This document shows, piece by piece, positions 45,601-57,765 of a DNA stretch of 64,000 bases; positions within the stretch are counted from its first letter, which is position 1, and each line of letters begins with the position of its first letter. Source of the DNA: Aplidium turbinatum (taxonomy: Eukaryota; Chordata; Ascidiacea; Aplousobranchia; Polyclinidae); contig OU964923.1 in assembly GCA_918807975.1 (NCBI GenBank), positions 2,976,001 through 3,040,000 on the forward strand. The letters are read 5' to 3'. Made by a program: the position numbers and the translations under genes. The notes beneath the pieces were generated by a model, which saw nothing but the letters and a program-made list of their open reading frames with translations, was not told the origin of the DNA and did not search any database.

Positions 45601-47081
45601 TTCCCTCTGCTTTAGTAAGGATTCTTCTGTCTGCTGAACTTGTGAAGATACGAGATGTTTTTTCTTATCTGAAACTTGATCTAACACCGAAATACCCTGA
45701 CTGGTCAAGCCAAAACTGTCACTCCAGTCTAGACCCATTAGGTTGTGCCTTTGTTTTCATTTAGTACGATTAACTTCATCCTTGACTTTCGTTGACAACC
45801 TATTTTAACATTTACGAAGCATTGACCTTTAACATGCAAAGGCCTACCACCATAAGCATGTAGTGAGGTTTCTGATGGATAGCACGTGGGAGAACCTAAC
45901 TCGTGGTATCCATCTAATCCAACCATGGAACATGTTGAGCCAGTGTCCCACTGGCACGTGAACGGTTTGCCGTTAACTTCGGCACGGATCCAATTTGCTT
46001 TCCGATGCGTTGGTAAGCTTTTGAGTTCCGCTTTTCCTTCCATGGAGGTGTCTTTCGAATTTGGTTGCAACTGCTTACATGGCCTATAGCTTCTACTCGG
46101 TCTTTCTGCTGGCGTTGTAACCCCTTTGCCTGGCACACAGATTTGATGTGCCCTTTTTTTCCGCACTTGTAACACACGTAACTTTTGAACGGACATTCAC
46201 CCTTAGAATGTTTAGAAAAACAATCCTGACATGACTTCCACGCCTTGCGACCTTGATGTGTGGAATCAACTGAAGGTTTCTTTCTCTTCTTAATGTAGGT
46301 TGCGGACATCTTATTAACGACAACTGCTTCATCTGATGTCCCTTCCTCTCTTAGGATATTATCGGTTTGCACAGTTCTGATATAAACTTCAGCTTTGTTG
46401 AGAACATCATCAAGTGAAAAATTTAAATTCGTTAAGCATTGACGCCTGACTTCAGGGTGTGGGGTGTTTAATACAATAACATCTCTAATCTGCTCGTCCA
46501 CATAGCTGAGATGATTGCACTGCTCACTTTTGCATATAAACTCACAATTTTGAGCAAGCCCTCGTAAAGTTGCTGTCCAATCTTTATAAGACTGACCCAC
46601 TTGTAATTTACAGTTGTAAAAACTATGGCGCGCTGCTTGAACATGGATGGTTTCTTTAAAATGCGATGCTAACTTCTCTGAAATTTGGTTGAACGATTTA
46701 TCACGTACGTTTTTGTCACCAAAAAGATTCTCAATCAAGCTATACGTCTCGGGTCCAACCCAGGATAACAAACATGCCTTTTTCTTGTCATCAGTTGCAA
46801 CATTGTAAATGTCCATGTGATGCAAGAACCTTTGCATATACTGTTTCCATTTTTCCTTATCCTGGTTGAAACTTTCAAACTTTGGCGCTGATTCGTTGGT
46901 TTGCATTCGACTAATGTCATTTAACGTTGATAAAAACTGTTCCTGCTGTTTCTCCATTGTGGCTAGCATTGCTTTGACTGTTTCTTCCATGACTAATTTG
47001 TGCAGAAACCACTGCGACAAGGTAATAATCTTCTCACTTCAGAAAACTGCAACGTAGATTCTATTTTACTTCTGACACCAC

Positions 47082-47308
47082 TGTTACGCTTGTAGGTAAA
47101 CGTAAAGGAATTGAAAAGAGGTCTCAACGCGAGTAGAGCTAGAATGAACTAAGGACAAATCATTGTGTAGCTACCAAGAAGTCCTGCTGCCGTAATTACC
47201 AACTACTCACAGCCACAGGGCGGCACGACGTAATCAAGTGCACGTGACCCAGTGCAATGCACTAGGCAATGACCATAACGCAAAATAAACGTTACTCCAA
47301 CTGTATCA
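47082..47308 (-). repeat. 5' LTR of Gypsy-2
   Basis: 227 bp. The transcript of the element would start in this copy and run leftwards. The inner border is followed by the primer-binding-like site. Confidence 0.92.
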
Positions 47309-47689
47309 GCAACATAAACCCAACAACTTTTTTAACATTCACGTAAATGCCAAAAATTATAAAAACTCTATAATTTTAGATTAATTTGTGAGTGCACTTC
47401 CACATTACTAACCAGTTTTCAATTTATACTTTTGTTGGGCAATTAACGACTAACACTTTTTTAGTTTCAAAAACCATATTTTCACAAACTGTTAATCTAA
47501 GTTAATAAAATACGACTTTTTTAGTTTATTTTCTATTAGAAATCAGTCTTGTGGTTAATAGCATACTAAGAAAGCAATTTAAAATTCAAGGAAGATTCCT
47601 TTTTAGAGCTCTTGCTTACACAAACTGCTTAAAATTATAATTTTTCACCTTAACTTTGTCAACAAGTTTTTATAACTCTAAATTAGAGG

Positions 47690-47897
47690 CTCTTGACCCA
47701 GGGCCGGTCACAGAGAACGAAAGAGTGAAGTTTTCCGATTGTTGAAGTGTTGTTGTCTGGGGAACTATTCCATCCATTAGGTGCCGCTGAATGAAGAGCA
47801 GTTCTGAAATGCGTTGCTCATGTGCACACCCCTAGAGTCGAACCAGCGCTGTGTGATCTTGAACCGGGCGTGTAACCACTGAGCTAACGGGGCGGAC
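47690..47897 (-). repeat. tRNA-derived SINE (second family)
   Basis: The minus strand begins gtccgccccgttagctcagt. Its A box (ttagctcagtggtta, 47873-47887) and B box (ggttcgact, 47836-47844) are spaced as in a tRNA, and an unrelated body follows. The anticodon arm is not convincing as a real tRNA and there is no acceptor-stem partner, so this is a SINE or tRNA pseudogene. The 3' limit is uncertain. It does not share the LINE-D tail. Confidence 0.7.
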
Positions 47898-48009
47898 TAT
47901 GGTAAATAGTAGGCCTATCATCAAAAAAAATTAGTTTGTGTAGCCTATTGTACAGCCGCATGCATGGAGAAGTCAAAACTTTAAATGTGCGACATTGATA
48001 AACCTATCC

Positions 48010-48150
48010 AACTGTTTTGTTACAGTTGAAAATAATGTCATGTCTACTGTAAAAGCATAGGACTCACAGACATCAATAAGTTTTTGGGGACCTTTAGCAC
48101 TTGGACTAAATACACACAAGTCATCTGCAAACATTAGGTCATACTGTCAC
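48010..48150 (-). pseudogene. LINE reverse transcriptase scrap
   Basis: About 46 codons on the minus strand read Y-D-L-M-F-A-D-D-L-C-V-F-S-P-S, then G-P-Q-K-L-I-D-V-C-E-S-Y-A. This is the catalytic F-A-D-D block and following helix of a LINE RT, of the type seen in CR1/Rex-like elements. Nothing else of the element is recognisable. Confidence 0.65.
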
Positions 48151-50144
48151 CACTTGGTGTGACTGCGCAAGAAACTGATATCCGGCGCTGCGCTACTCAA
48201 GCGCCTGGCAGGCTCCTGCTGGAGACGAGGGCTGACACTTTGTGTATAGCAGCCTTAGCTCTTGTCTACTCTTCAGCAGATTCACGACTCGTTAGATCTC
48301 ATCAACCTAGTCAGCATTCCATGAAACGCTTTAATATTATGTAACTTATAACAGTCAATGATAATAAACAATTTATTTTAAACCAATCAACGTATTTCAA
48401 TCCATTGACAGTGATCAACAAATGTGAGTAAAGACCGATGGGATACTAAACGTAACGTATCGTTGAAAAGATGTAACCTACAAACTTAAAACAATAGTTA
48501 ATTCACAAGTCATTGCAAAATAAATGCAGCCACCACATGTGACATTGTTTGCTATTGTATTCATGATTGAAAATTAACGTCTGTACAGAACACAGTAAAT
48601 TTTTATGTTTATACAAATAGAACTTTCAATTGCAATTAACAAAAGGACTTTTTACATGCCAAAAAAACATTTTACGGCAGGTCATAGATAAAACCCTTCT
48701 CCAGATCATTAAAAGCAACAACAAAAAATATTTCCAATTCCATTTTGTTTATATATTTGCGTTTACTAATTACCTATACAATTAGCGATTTTACAGTATA
48801 TCCAATCTAGGATCTAGGTTACCAACAAACTTTTTTTTTTGCTAATATTACAGAACATTTAACATCTTAAAGTTGTACAAAAATCATAACTTTGGAAAAA
48901 ATATTCCTTGATGTAAGGTAAGAAAATATGTCTATATCTCGATATTAGGTTAGTCAGGTTTTAACAGTTGACAATCATATTGTTAAAGTGCCTCTGACAG
49001 GAAAATAAATTCGCTAAATTTACCTAAGATACCAAAACGATGACACTAACAAACTTACCTGACCAGCAAATCGTAAAAAATATCAACAGGCTACTAAGTT
49101 ACACGCTTGCAAACTTTCGTTGACATCGGCGAATCTGGCACTCATTTAATTGCGAAAATAAAAACGGCAACACCGTTGTGACGTCACATTAAGCGGGAAG
49201 GATACATTCTTTCTCTGTGATGACTTGGTAAAGTATGGTACGGCTACTGCAAAACGTGAATGTGTGGGGCTCTGTTGGTCTAAAGCATGTGCAAATTAAG
49301 AATTACCGAAATGAAAAAGTGAACTTATTATTACTATCAGGTTTCGATCAAATAAGTTGAGTTTACTTTTATCAAACAGCATCTCAATTCAATTGAAATT
49401 GTTGTTTCATAGGGCTACAATTTTCATACTATTTTATTTGTCCTAATCTGGCTATAGCCATTTGCAGTGTAACAACAGTATCTCACAAACAGCACCTTTA
49501 ATTTATGGTTGAGGCAATGCGTACAAATTGCTGTTTATGTGACATTGTCACTTGTCAGTGACAAAGACCGTGTGCTTTCTTTTCCCACTTTCCCACAAAA
49601 CAAGGTACTGAGAAGAAAATGATCAAAGTTTTCTTCAAGTGTTCGAAAGTGGGATGGGCCATACAAAACTAGTCGTATATGTTCACTTCACTGAAGATGA
49701 TTTTGTTAATACCACTAAAGTAAAAATGCCTACAGGCATGTATTGGAGTGTATACTTCAAGGTGATGCTCTCGGAAGCAACAATCGGATTGTGATGCCGT
49801 CATGCATTGTTTGGCGAATCCGAAACAACTTTCCAGATCCAGATGGCCGTTACACAGGATTTCAATGGCCAACTGAAGGCACATTATGAGACAGAGAGAG
49901 AACTTTTATTTATTTTTGAATAGTGATGATGAATTAAATATGAATGATGATTCGTACGATTTCTTCATTTTTTACTTCAAGTATATTTTAGGTTTTGTAG
50001 GAACGTATCCAGTACAGTTTTATTAAACTGCAAAAAACAATAAATCTTCGAAAAAAGCAACCGCTTGTACCAACTCCGACCAAACTGTGATCCACCAATT
50101 ACATCTAGGAAGCGTTTGTTTCATCCGTTGCTAACGACGTCCAC
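48151..50144. other. Noncoding region
   Basis: Positions 48160-48300 are GC-richer and may belong to the same decayed LINE. The remainder is AT-rich without features that I can support. Confidence 0.4.
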
Positions 50145-50270
50145 TTAGGATGACGTAATACCACCAAAGTCGTCCCAGAGCAGTGAAATATGGAGTTTCG
50201 CCTGTGGTGGCGCTGCGGAGCAGTCGTTTGACTAAATTACGCCCTAACCAGTCGAGCTACGAGGTTAGGA
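50145..50270 (-). repeat. Possible tRNA-derived SINE or tRNA remnant
   Basis: The minus strand has cctcgtagctcgactggtta with a good A box (50243-50259). A degenerate B box (ggcgaaactcc, 50192-50202) follows at tRNA-like distance. A full cloverleaf was not found. Confidence 0.4.
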
Positions 50271-50558
50271 TTAAAAAGTTTGCTAAGTTTAATTCTGCGC
50301 TAGGAAATGCTTTAAAAAGTTACTATACTTGGATCCATCCTGTCAGGGGCACTTTAAGGGCAATAGCGTAATTGGAACAAAAATGTAATACCATAAATTT
50401 ATTTGAATTAAAGCAATGTGGTGCAACGTTTCTAAAAACAACACTAAATACCTTTCCAGAAGACATTTCATTGTTACATCCATTAAGTTATCGGTTACAC
50501 AATCGTGTGCTGGTGTGAAAGCCTTTATAAGACGTTCGGAATTGCAAAGGTTCGATAC
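50271..50558. other. Noncoding spacer
   Basis: A short AT-rich spacer between the SINE-like piece and the next element. Nothing else was seen. Confidence 0.3.
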
Positions 50559-52445
50559 CAGGGATGGAGGAACCGTTTTAAAGGTAGGTGGGCCCAAAGG
50601 CGTAGCAGTCAAACTTAATCAAACTTCTGGGGGGCTTCGCCCCCCAGACCCCCCATAACATTGCTGCATTCCTAATACTTCAAATCGTTTATACATTGTG
50701 TTTTCATGATTGCCTTCTATGCCAACCAGCGAAAAATTTCTGTTTTTAGGCCCGATTTTGCCAAACAAATTACAAAATTGTTAAATTGCTCTGCTCTATA
50801 GCACTGTACAAAATATGGTGATGTACACACAAATAAAAAGGCAAAATACTCATACAGTTAATACCAACCTGGAAGAAATAATCTGCAGCATTATACAGTA
50901 GGCCTACGTGCATGCACTGCATAATATGTAATGATTTCATTGTTTTAACCTCAGAGAACAATTAGATTGATTTATAGATAACTCCACCAATCACACGTAA
51001 CCACACCCACGTCCCACATGTGCTGCCCATCAACAGTGGGCTCAACAGAAAAGTTTAAAGATTAGATTTCATCACTGAGCTATCAAAGATAACACAGGCC
51101 AACAAAAAATTTTTTTTTAAAGGCACGGCATGTGAGAGTCATTTTAGGCCTAGGGTATTTCGAGGCCCCTGATTCCGAAAATGCACTTGTTTTTTTCGAA
51201 TTGGTTCTAGTTTTTGAGATAGCCTACACCATGGCCACCTGGAGATGCGGCCTGATTTGTCACATTTTGCAAATTTTGATTACAACTACTGCTAGTGTTT
51301 GACTGACATTTTTTGAGATGTTTTTCGTTGCCTTGGCGAAGCAGTAGCAAATGAGAAAAAGTAAGTTGAAAAACGCAAAATCAGACTGTTATTGAAAATT
51401 AACAGTCTAACTAAAATCTTCGAAATTGAATTTTCTTTGTTTTTCAACATGTGAGAATGTTAAAACATATTGTGTCATCTGGGGAAAAGAATAAAGAAAG
51501 CGTAAAAATCAAATTTTTAGAAAAATTTATTTAAACGTTCGCCCAAAGTTAGAAAAACCTGGAAATTTCTGCAAAATGTGACAATTCAGGCCGTATCATT
51601 AGGTGGCTATGCCTACACCTACAGCAAAAACATCTTTTTATAATTTTGAGCCCGTGTCGTTTATTACATAGACAAAACTGAAAGTAATCCCAGGCATATT
51701 TCTGAGTTGTATAAAGGCTATTTGGAACCAATCACTTTGATTACAACCCAAACAAACAGCTATTTAACGTTTACTGGCCTAGTAACAATCAAAATACGAC
51801 GTGAAGCAATCCTGAGAATACAAGATGTAGAATATATAAGCCTAGCTTGTGTTTTGCTTTAATATATTTGTTGACTTCAACAGTATCAGACTTACTAACT
51901 AAGCAACTAAGTACAAACAACAAAATACATACATTGTTTTGCTTAACAAACTAGACGAATAAGCAAAACAAAGCCATCGATGAACAAACGTAATTCTTTA
52001 TTATGGTAAGCCTACTGCCTACTAAGCAACACCCATCAAGGTACGAAGGTCATTTATATAATTACAGAATATAAAAAGTTGTGTTCTTCAATAAAGTATA
52101 GCTGCTTAAAATTTTATCCTTGTTACGAAAGAACGTAATCTTGGTTCGAAATTCAATTCCTGGTAGTTTCGAAAATTCGCAAAAAAAAATAAGTGCATTT
52201 ATGGAATCAGGGGCCCTGAAATACTCTAAAATGACTCTCACCTTTCGTGCCAATTTTTTTGTTATTGGCCTGTGTACTCAAACTAATGTGTATCAAATGA
52301 GTGAAGAGCTTTTCTTTGGAACTCCTTCTCTAATTTGCCGTTTTCGCTACCTTTTCAAAGAAATTTGGCTTTCAAAAGTGGGTGGGCTAGGCCCACCCAG
52401 AAAATAAAGTAGGTGGCCCAGGCCCACGTGGTTCCTCCATCCCTG
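50559..52445. mobile_element. Nonautonomous hAT-like element
   Basis: A 1.9-kb element with inverted ends CAGGGATGGAGGAACC and GGTTCCTCCATCCCTG. The flanking 8-mers ttcgatac (50551-50558) and tttgatac (52446-52453) differ at one base. Inside is a strong G/C hairpin (gggggcttcgccccc, about 50630-50650). A further inverted pair (51105-51195 against 52185-52262) contains gagagtcatttta. MITE-A copy 2 is nested in it. No transposase is seen. Confidence 0.8.
51229..51612. mobile_element. MITE-A copy 2, inverted relative to copies 1 and 3
   Basis: 384 bp. The same ends as the copy at 9951-10370 but in reverse orientation, with the 5-bp duplication ctaca (51224-51228 and 51613-51617). The middle is slightly shortened. 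Confidence 0.82.
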
Positions 52446-52453
52446 TTTGATAC

Positions 52454-52841
52454 CCGTTAAGAAAATGCATGCTTGTGATTGGCAAGACACTTAGTGGTGC
52501 ACATAAAGATGAAGACGGAGAATTGCTTTTGCCTTTTGATCTTCTTGAGCCAAATCTTTAACCATCGAGCTTTAACCAGAAGTCTAAATATGACGGCAAC
52601 GACGAGCAGGTTCAGTACAGTGCCAAATTGTGGTCTTGTTCGATATTTATAGTTGACACAAGATTATATATTTCACATTTACACGTTTTTAAAAATAATT
52701 GCCTTAGTCGATCATAGATCGTTGTTAGAGGGCATCACATGTATTGAATTCGAGGTTTCATTGTTATATATTCTTCCTCACCGTGACTAGCTGTTGCATC
52801 CTGTGAAAACGAATCAATAAAGAAATAATCAGCACATGTAC
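52454..52841. other. Noncoding spacer
   Basis: 388 bp with no recognised feature. Confidence 0.3.
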
Positions 52842-53034
52842 ACAGATGGGCGTGATCTTGATCTTGAAGATCACTTTTTTTTGGTGATCTTGATCTTGAA
52901 GAACAGTAAGATCAAGATCACTTTAAAATTGAAGTTTACTTCCTAGATAGAGGCATTTTTTAGAACTCGTACTGTACAAAGTAATTAGTGGCAACTACTG
53001 ACATTAAGCCACTGTTAATATGATATGTGTCCAA

Positions 53035-53453
53035 CCATGGCCATCTAAAGATATGGCCTGATTTGTCACATTTTGCAGGAATTTCCAGGTTTTTCTAACT
53101 TTGGACAAACGTTTAAATAAATTTTTCTAAAAATTAGATTTTTACGCTTTCTTTATTCTTTTCTCCAGACGACACAATAGGTTTTAACATTCTCACATGT
53201 TGATAAACAAAGAAAATTTGATTTCGAAGATTTTAGTCAGACTGTTAATTTTCAATAACAGTCTGATTTTGCGTTTTTCAACTTACTTTTTCTCATTTGC
53301 TACTGCTTCCCCAAGGCAACAAAAAAGTTTTATGTCATTAGGAAACCACAAAAAGTAAAAACATCTCAAAAAATGTCAGTCAAGCACTAGCAGTAGCTGT
53401 AATCAAAATCTGCAAAATGTGACAAATCAGGCCGCATCTCCAGGTGGCCATGG
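53035..53453. mobile_element. MITE-A copy 3
   Basis: 419 bp, with the exact 5-bp duplication tccaa (53030-53034 and 53454-53458). About 90% or more identical to copy 1 by eye, and in the same orientation. Confidence 0.85.
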
Positions 53454-54157
53454 TCCAACAAAAGACGATTTAAAGTCTCCATCTAATCTGGTCAGTGTTG
53501 CCATTTCGAAATTGAAAACATTTTCTGTGTTGGTCATAATAAAGATGTCAACTTCCGTGTACTTTATGTTGACGTAAAAAAAACGATTTAAGTTTGTTCA
53601 CAATTTCCATGTGTGAATTTTAAAGAAATGTTTGCTTTCTTTGACTCAATTTTAGATGTTTCAATAGTCTAGAATAGGAGTGATAAAAAACTGGACTCTA
53701 GCCGACTGTGGTCATGTAAAGCAGGGCTTCCCAATTTTTTTTGCTTGCGACCCCTTTTAATCTCCTAAAATTTTCCGCGACCCTCTACGATTAAAAGGAT
53801 AAACAATGCGAAATATACGTTTGTGATATTTACTGAAAGGCTTTATTTAAACGAAAACTAAAACCAAGCTATCCGTACTCGAAGCCTACTACTTTACAAC
53901 TTGTAGCCTGCTGGAAACAAAACCAAACAGTAAACACATTTATTCAGTGTGATGGGTGCGACTGCTCTCTGCTACAAAGCAAGTCGTTCGATGTTTGTCA
54001 ATGGTGTTCTCAAGGCGATTTCAATGTTACTTACGCTAGAACGGTATTTTATCAACGTTCAAAACACTGACACGCACATATCCGTGGATATTAACAGCAG
54101 GAGTGCGGTTACTGCTACGCTATAATGGTGAAAATTCCGCTCTAACGTTAGGCTAAG

Positions 54158-54726
54158 CAGGGGTCACCAAACTACGGCCCGCGGACCAGAACCGGCCCGC
54201 GAATTGATTTCTTCCGCACCGCCACGTGCTGCGGAAATTACAGCTGCACTACAAATTAATTCTGTACATGTGCTTCCCTTGGCATTAGCAACCGTCTTTG
54301 GCTTTGCCTTTTTGTGTAATAGAGACCTCTTTGTTAAAATTGTTCGTTCTTATAGTTCGTTGTTGTATGTTGAATTTTTATATTTTTCAACCAGGCAGCC
54401 TACATGTTGCCTGTTGGTGTTCTGTTTTTGTCATTTGGCCACCACAAATGGGGACAACCTAGGCCAAATTTGGAAAGATGTAATGTTGTTTCAAGAGCAC
54501 GATGCCCTGTACTTGTAGTGTATCAAAGCAGGGGATAACTTTTCCAACAACCTTTCGATTTTCATCACAAGTTTGCTATTCCAACGCTGACTTTGTTATT
54601 TATTTTGCTCAATTCAAGTCAATGGAGATTCTAAATAGTTGTATTTCTTTTCGCGATTTGCATCGGCCAGCAGCTGTTAATCTCGCAGCAATCCTGACAT
54701 CAGAGAAAAAAGTTTGGTGACCCCTG
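54158..54726. mobile_element. Small hAT element nested in a hAT element
   Basis: 569 bp. The left end is CAGGGGTCACCAAACTACGG and the right end in reverse complement is CAGGGGTCACCAAACTTT, the classic Charlie-type start. Flanks share ggctaag (seven of eight bases of the expected duplication). Nonautonomous. Confidence 0.82.
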
Positions 54727-54972
54727 GGCTAAGGCTAAGTCAAAAAGTGTGGAACTTTTTTCCAGAAAATTCAAGCCACAAAAATTCAAGAGTCAAAAGA
54801 TAAATCTGCAATTTTTTTTTCTGAGATTTGAAAGAGAGGTGCTCGGCACTTTGTTTTTGCATTGCAAATTGGGTTTTGGATCCACTCTAAATTGGTATTG
54901 TCCAATTCTAGAGGAAATTACTTTTTAAACTCTTTCAACAGTCTTGACAAGTGTGGATAACCAGAGGCTTAT

Positions 54973-55020
54973 AATCATTCGCTATCTCCGCTTGCAGCAG
55001 ATTGCGCATCAACATGGTTT
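54973..55020 (-). mobile_element. 48-bp 3' stub of the RTE-like LINE-E family
   Basis: The minus strand reads ccatgttgatgcgcaatctg and on to gatagcgaatgatta. It matches the last bases of LINE-E (38140-38187) with a few substitutions. It is an extreme 5' truncation inside the hAT element. Confidence 0.75.
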
Positions 55021-55139
55021 ACTTGACAGGGTTTCATGTGATTTTTGAGGCTTATTAACGTTTAATTCCACGCCATTGTTAGCCAAACCTTTTCAGTAAA
55101 TGAGAATGTTTCAAACAAATCATTTTCAACCTTTCGTTT

Positions 55140-55358
55140 CTAGATGTTTAATTTTTTGATGAACGCTCCAACTTTAGATTTCATTGTAACAACATAAATA
55201 TTTTCTCCTTGGAACGACAAATTAAATTCGTTCCCTTTTTCAAGCAAACCTGACAAATAGCATAATTTGAAAAGCCTTTCCAAAAACGTCTTTAAAAAAC
55301 GGCGGACAGAATCTAAAGTTTTTTCCGTTGGAAAAATCACTACTTGATTTTTCAACAC
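55140..55358 (-). pseudogene. hAT transposase C-terminal fragment
   Basis: 72 codons ending Y-L-S-G-L-L-E-K-G-N-E-F-N-L-S-F-Q-G. This resembles the Y-L-x-D-I-F-x-K-L-N-x-L-N-x-x-L-Q-G block of vertebrate and invertebrate hAT-derived proteins of the SCAND3/ZBED type. It lies in the right half of the hAT element and agrees with its ends. The remaining domains are not recognisable. Confidence 0.6.
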
Positions 55359-56252
55359 TAATAACTTTTTGAAGCATTGGTTTTAGTTTTGAAATCCAGG
55401 TTTACAATGCAGCAAAGAGGGTTTCAAACTCCTATTCCATATTTTACTATATAAATTTGCAAAATTCGGGTAGCCTATAGAGTGCACGACTCTTAATAAA
55501 GTTAATAACTTTCACAGCATCTTGCACATAAGTGTTAATGTGCAGTGCTTTGTGTAAATTTTGTATACTGTCTGCGACCACGAAGTTCGTTACGCGACCC
55601 CCACTTTGGGAAGCCCTGATGTAAAGTGTTTTATTGCAGAAAATCAACCAGACCGAGACTTGCTTAAGATCTGAGTATGGAGCGGTTTGTCTGACCGCAA
55701 ACCTCTGAACTTTTTTGATAGCAGACAACAGTATCAAGGTTACCAAATGGTTAAATGGTGCAATAAACATTGACATAATACAATGAAAGTTAAAACTACT
55801 TAGTAACACGAATAAAAACTCCTACATGCACCAGACAAAAATTTGGTAAAAATGGATGCAGTTCAAAGTTTATTTTTATTTATTTATTATAAATAAAAAG
55901 TATAAAACTAATTGCATATTTTGCGACTTTTTTAGTACTACTGTAATGAACCTCGGCCTTGGGTGTGAGTGTGACGTTGTGGTTCTACGCAAACTACGTC
56001 AGCAATTGATAGGCCTAATAGCAACAGTCACTAACTTATTACAATTCTTAGGCCAGTGATCGAGTAGTCAAAAGTAAAAGTTAGCAAGACCAACTATATA
56101 CCTTTACCCAGGTTGCTTGTAGTAATTATTTTTTGCAACATCATTGATCAAAAACTTCATTTTTTTTCGAGTACACAAAAAGTTATATTGATCTTCAAGA
56201 TCATGATCTTGGTCTTCAAGATCACCAATACTGGTGGTCTTGCCCATCTCTG

Positions 56253-57765
56253 GATGTAAACAAGGGTTAGACCACGAGTCTGCGTCATTTGGCACGTTTT
56301 TTTGTAAAAAAATATAAAAAGTATGGGTTTATGCAAAAAACGTAAAAACTTTGCCCTATTAATTTTGGAGCTTTAACGATTTGGAGTTGTTAATGGTCGA
56401 TATATTGGTATACATCATGCCCAACTTGAATTGAACAAAACAAATAGCTATAAATATTTCAACAACCTGACGAATTATAATATTTCGGCCACTATCAAAC
56501 GTGTCTTAAAATGCTGTGCAAGATTTCTTTGGTAGAAATGGACATTGGACACAGCTGGCAAGTTTTTTGACTCCCCTAAAAATCTCCAAGTTAAAAAAAA
56601 ACAATTATAATAACGGTTTAGGGATATCAATTCAAATATAATTTCTTTAAACATTTAGTAAGTTATCATTGATATTCCGCAAAATAATAAACCAGTCTAA
56701 ATCATTTGAGTACACAACTTACATGTGAAAAGACCACGTTTTGATCAAAATGAATTCTTTTCCTCTGTTTGGATCTGATTTCTGCATAGTTGTGTTCACC
56801 TAAGAGATGTGTTTGAAAACAAAAAAAAAGACTACGAAAGTTGACAAAAAATGTTGTAATCACAATTTATAATGCTAATGAAACAACATATTTCTCAAAT
56901 ATTCCATACTGATTGTTAGAAAAATATCTTGCTTTCATATTAGTTACTACTCTCTAAAACCTCTAAAAAAGTTTTAGAGAGTATAGTAACTACATTTGAT
57001 ATAATTTGCTCTGCTTGGCATGGAGCATTGTTTGTAGTATTAATAGTATTTATTGTTTAGTTTCATGGTATGTATATATTATGTAAACTTTATTTCAATT
57101 GATGTAAATGTTTGAAACTGTGCAACTTATTCAATAGCCCTTTTCCGAGCTGATATCAGTCAGGCGTGACCGGGTAAACACAGTCCTCAGAGACGACGCA
57201 GTCAGAACAGATTTTGCTTGAAACTTGTTGCATTTTCGCGCATATTGTAAGTTGTAACGACATCGCAACGTTTTCTAAGAAGTTTTTATCTGGATAAACA
57301 TGTGTTTTAATGTCTATGAAACTTTTTGTCAGTTCGTTTAATTTTTTTGACAGAAAGATACCAGTTAACATGCTTGGAGTAGTTAATCAAATTTGGGCTG
57401 TTTGTTGCATGCTTTGCAATTTTCAAAGGCCAATACTTTCGTCAGAGAAAGATTATACATTGCTTGTAAGCATGTTTTGTTAATTTCATCATGTTCATGC
57501 AGTGACCTGTGATCAGCTGAATATGAACCGTCTGTTTGTCTGCACTGAATAAAGCGCTTTAGACGTAAAAATGTGCAGATTTCAAAGAGCGAAATGATTT
57601 ATTGAGTTCCCTCTGTAGTGCATAAATAGTTTAAAGCATGGCCGAAGTAAAAATTGTTTAGTTTAGGTAACATAAAATTCCAAAAATCATCATCAAATGG
57701 AATTCTCTGTACAAACAGTGACTTGGACTTTGACACTATAAAATCACACCAAGTCATTCCAGATT
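56253..57765. other. Noncoding region
   Basis: AT-rich. It has a short local hairpin at about 56950-56990 (tactctctaaaac against gttttagagagta). Nothing else is supported. Confidence 0.4.

Larger units (their letters stand above)
42460..47308 (-). mobile_element. Gypsy-2: young Mag-like Ty3/Gypsy LTR element, near whole
   Basis: A 4849-bp element with 227-bp LTRs that look identical, flanked by a 5-bp duplication gcaac (42455-42459 and 47309-47313). A TGGTGTCAGAAGT primer-binding-like site lies one base inside the 5' LTR, and an AAGGGAGGAG purine tract borders the 3' LTR. Parts on the minus strand are gag with two knuckle-like cysteine clusters (about 45.9-47.0 kb), a D-T-G-S protease, RT with Y-L-D-D, RNase H, and integrase with an H-H-C-C finger and D-D-E core (within about 42.9-46.2 kb). 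It looks near whole, with about two or three breaks. Identical LTRs mean a very recent insertion. Confidence 0.9.
53722..55618. mobile_element. hAT element with transposase remnant
   Basis: Inverted ends CAGGGCTTCCCAA and, inverted, CAGGGCTTCCCAAAG. Exact 8-bp duplication atgtaaag (53714-53721 and 55619-55626). Subterminal gcgacccc motifs are typical of this hAT type. It encloses another hAT element (54158-54726) and a tiny RTE scrap, and keeps a piece of transposase on the minus strand. Confidence 0.87.
52842..56252. mobile_element. Old hAT-like element enclosing other insertions
   Basis: The ends are CAGATGGGCGTGATCTTGATC and, inverted, CAGAGATGGGCAAGACCACC, both followed by gatcttgaagatc-type repeats. 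The flanking 8-mers catgtaca and gatgtaaa match at six of eight positions, so the insertion is old. It contains MITE-A copy 3 and a second hAT element. Its own sequence is about 1.1 kb and noncoding. Confidence 0.65.

Noticed and set aside
50480-50560. Possible B box (ggttcgatacc) of a tRNA gene, cut by the hAT insertion
   Set aside because: No matching A box or cloverleaf upstream.
54204-54720. Open frames inside the small hAT element
   Set aside because: No transposase similarity. The element is too short to be autonomous.
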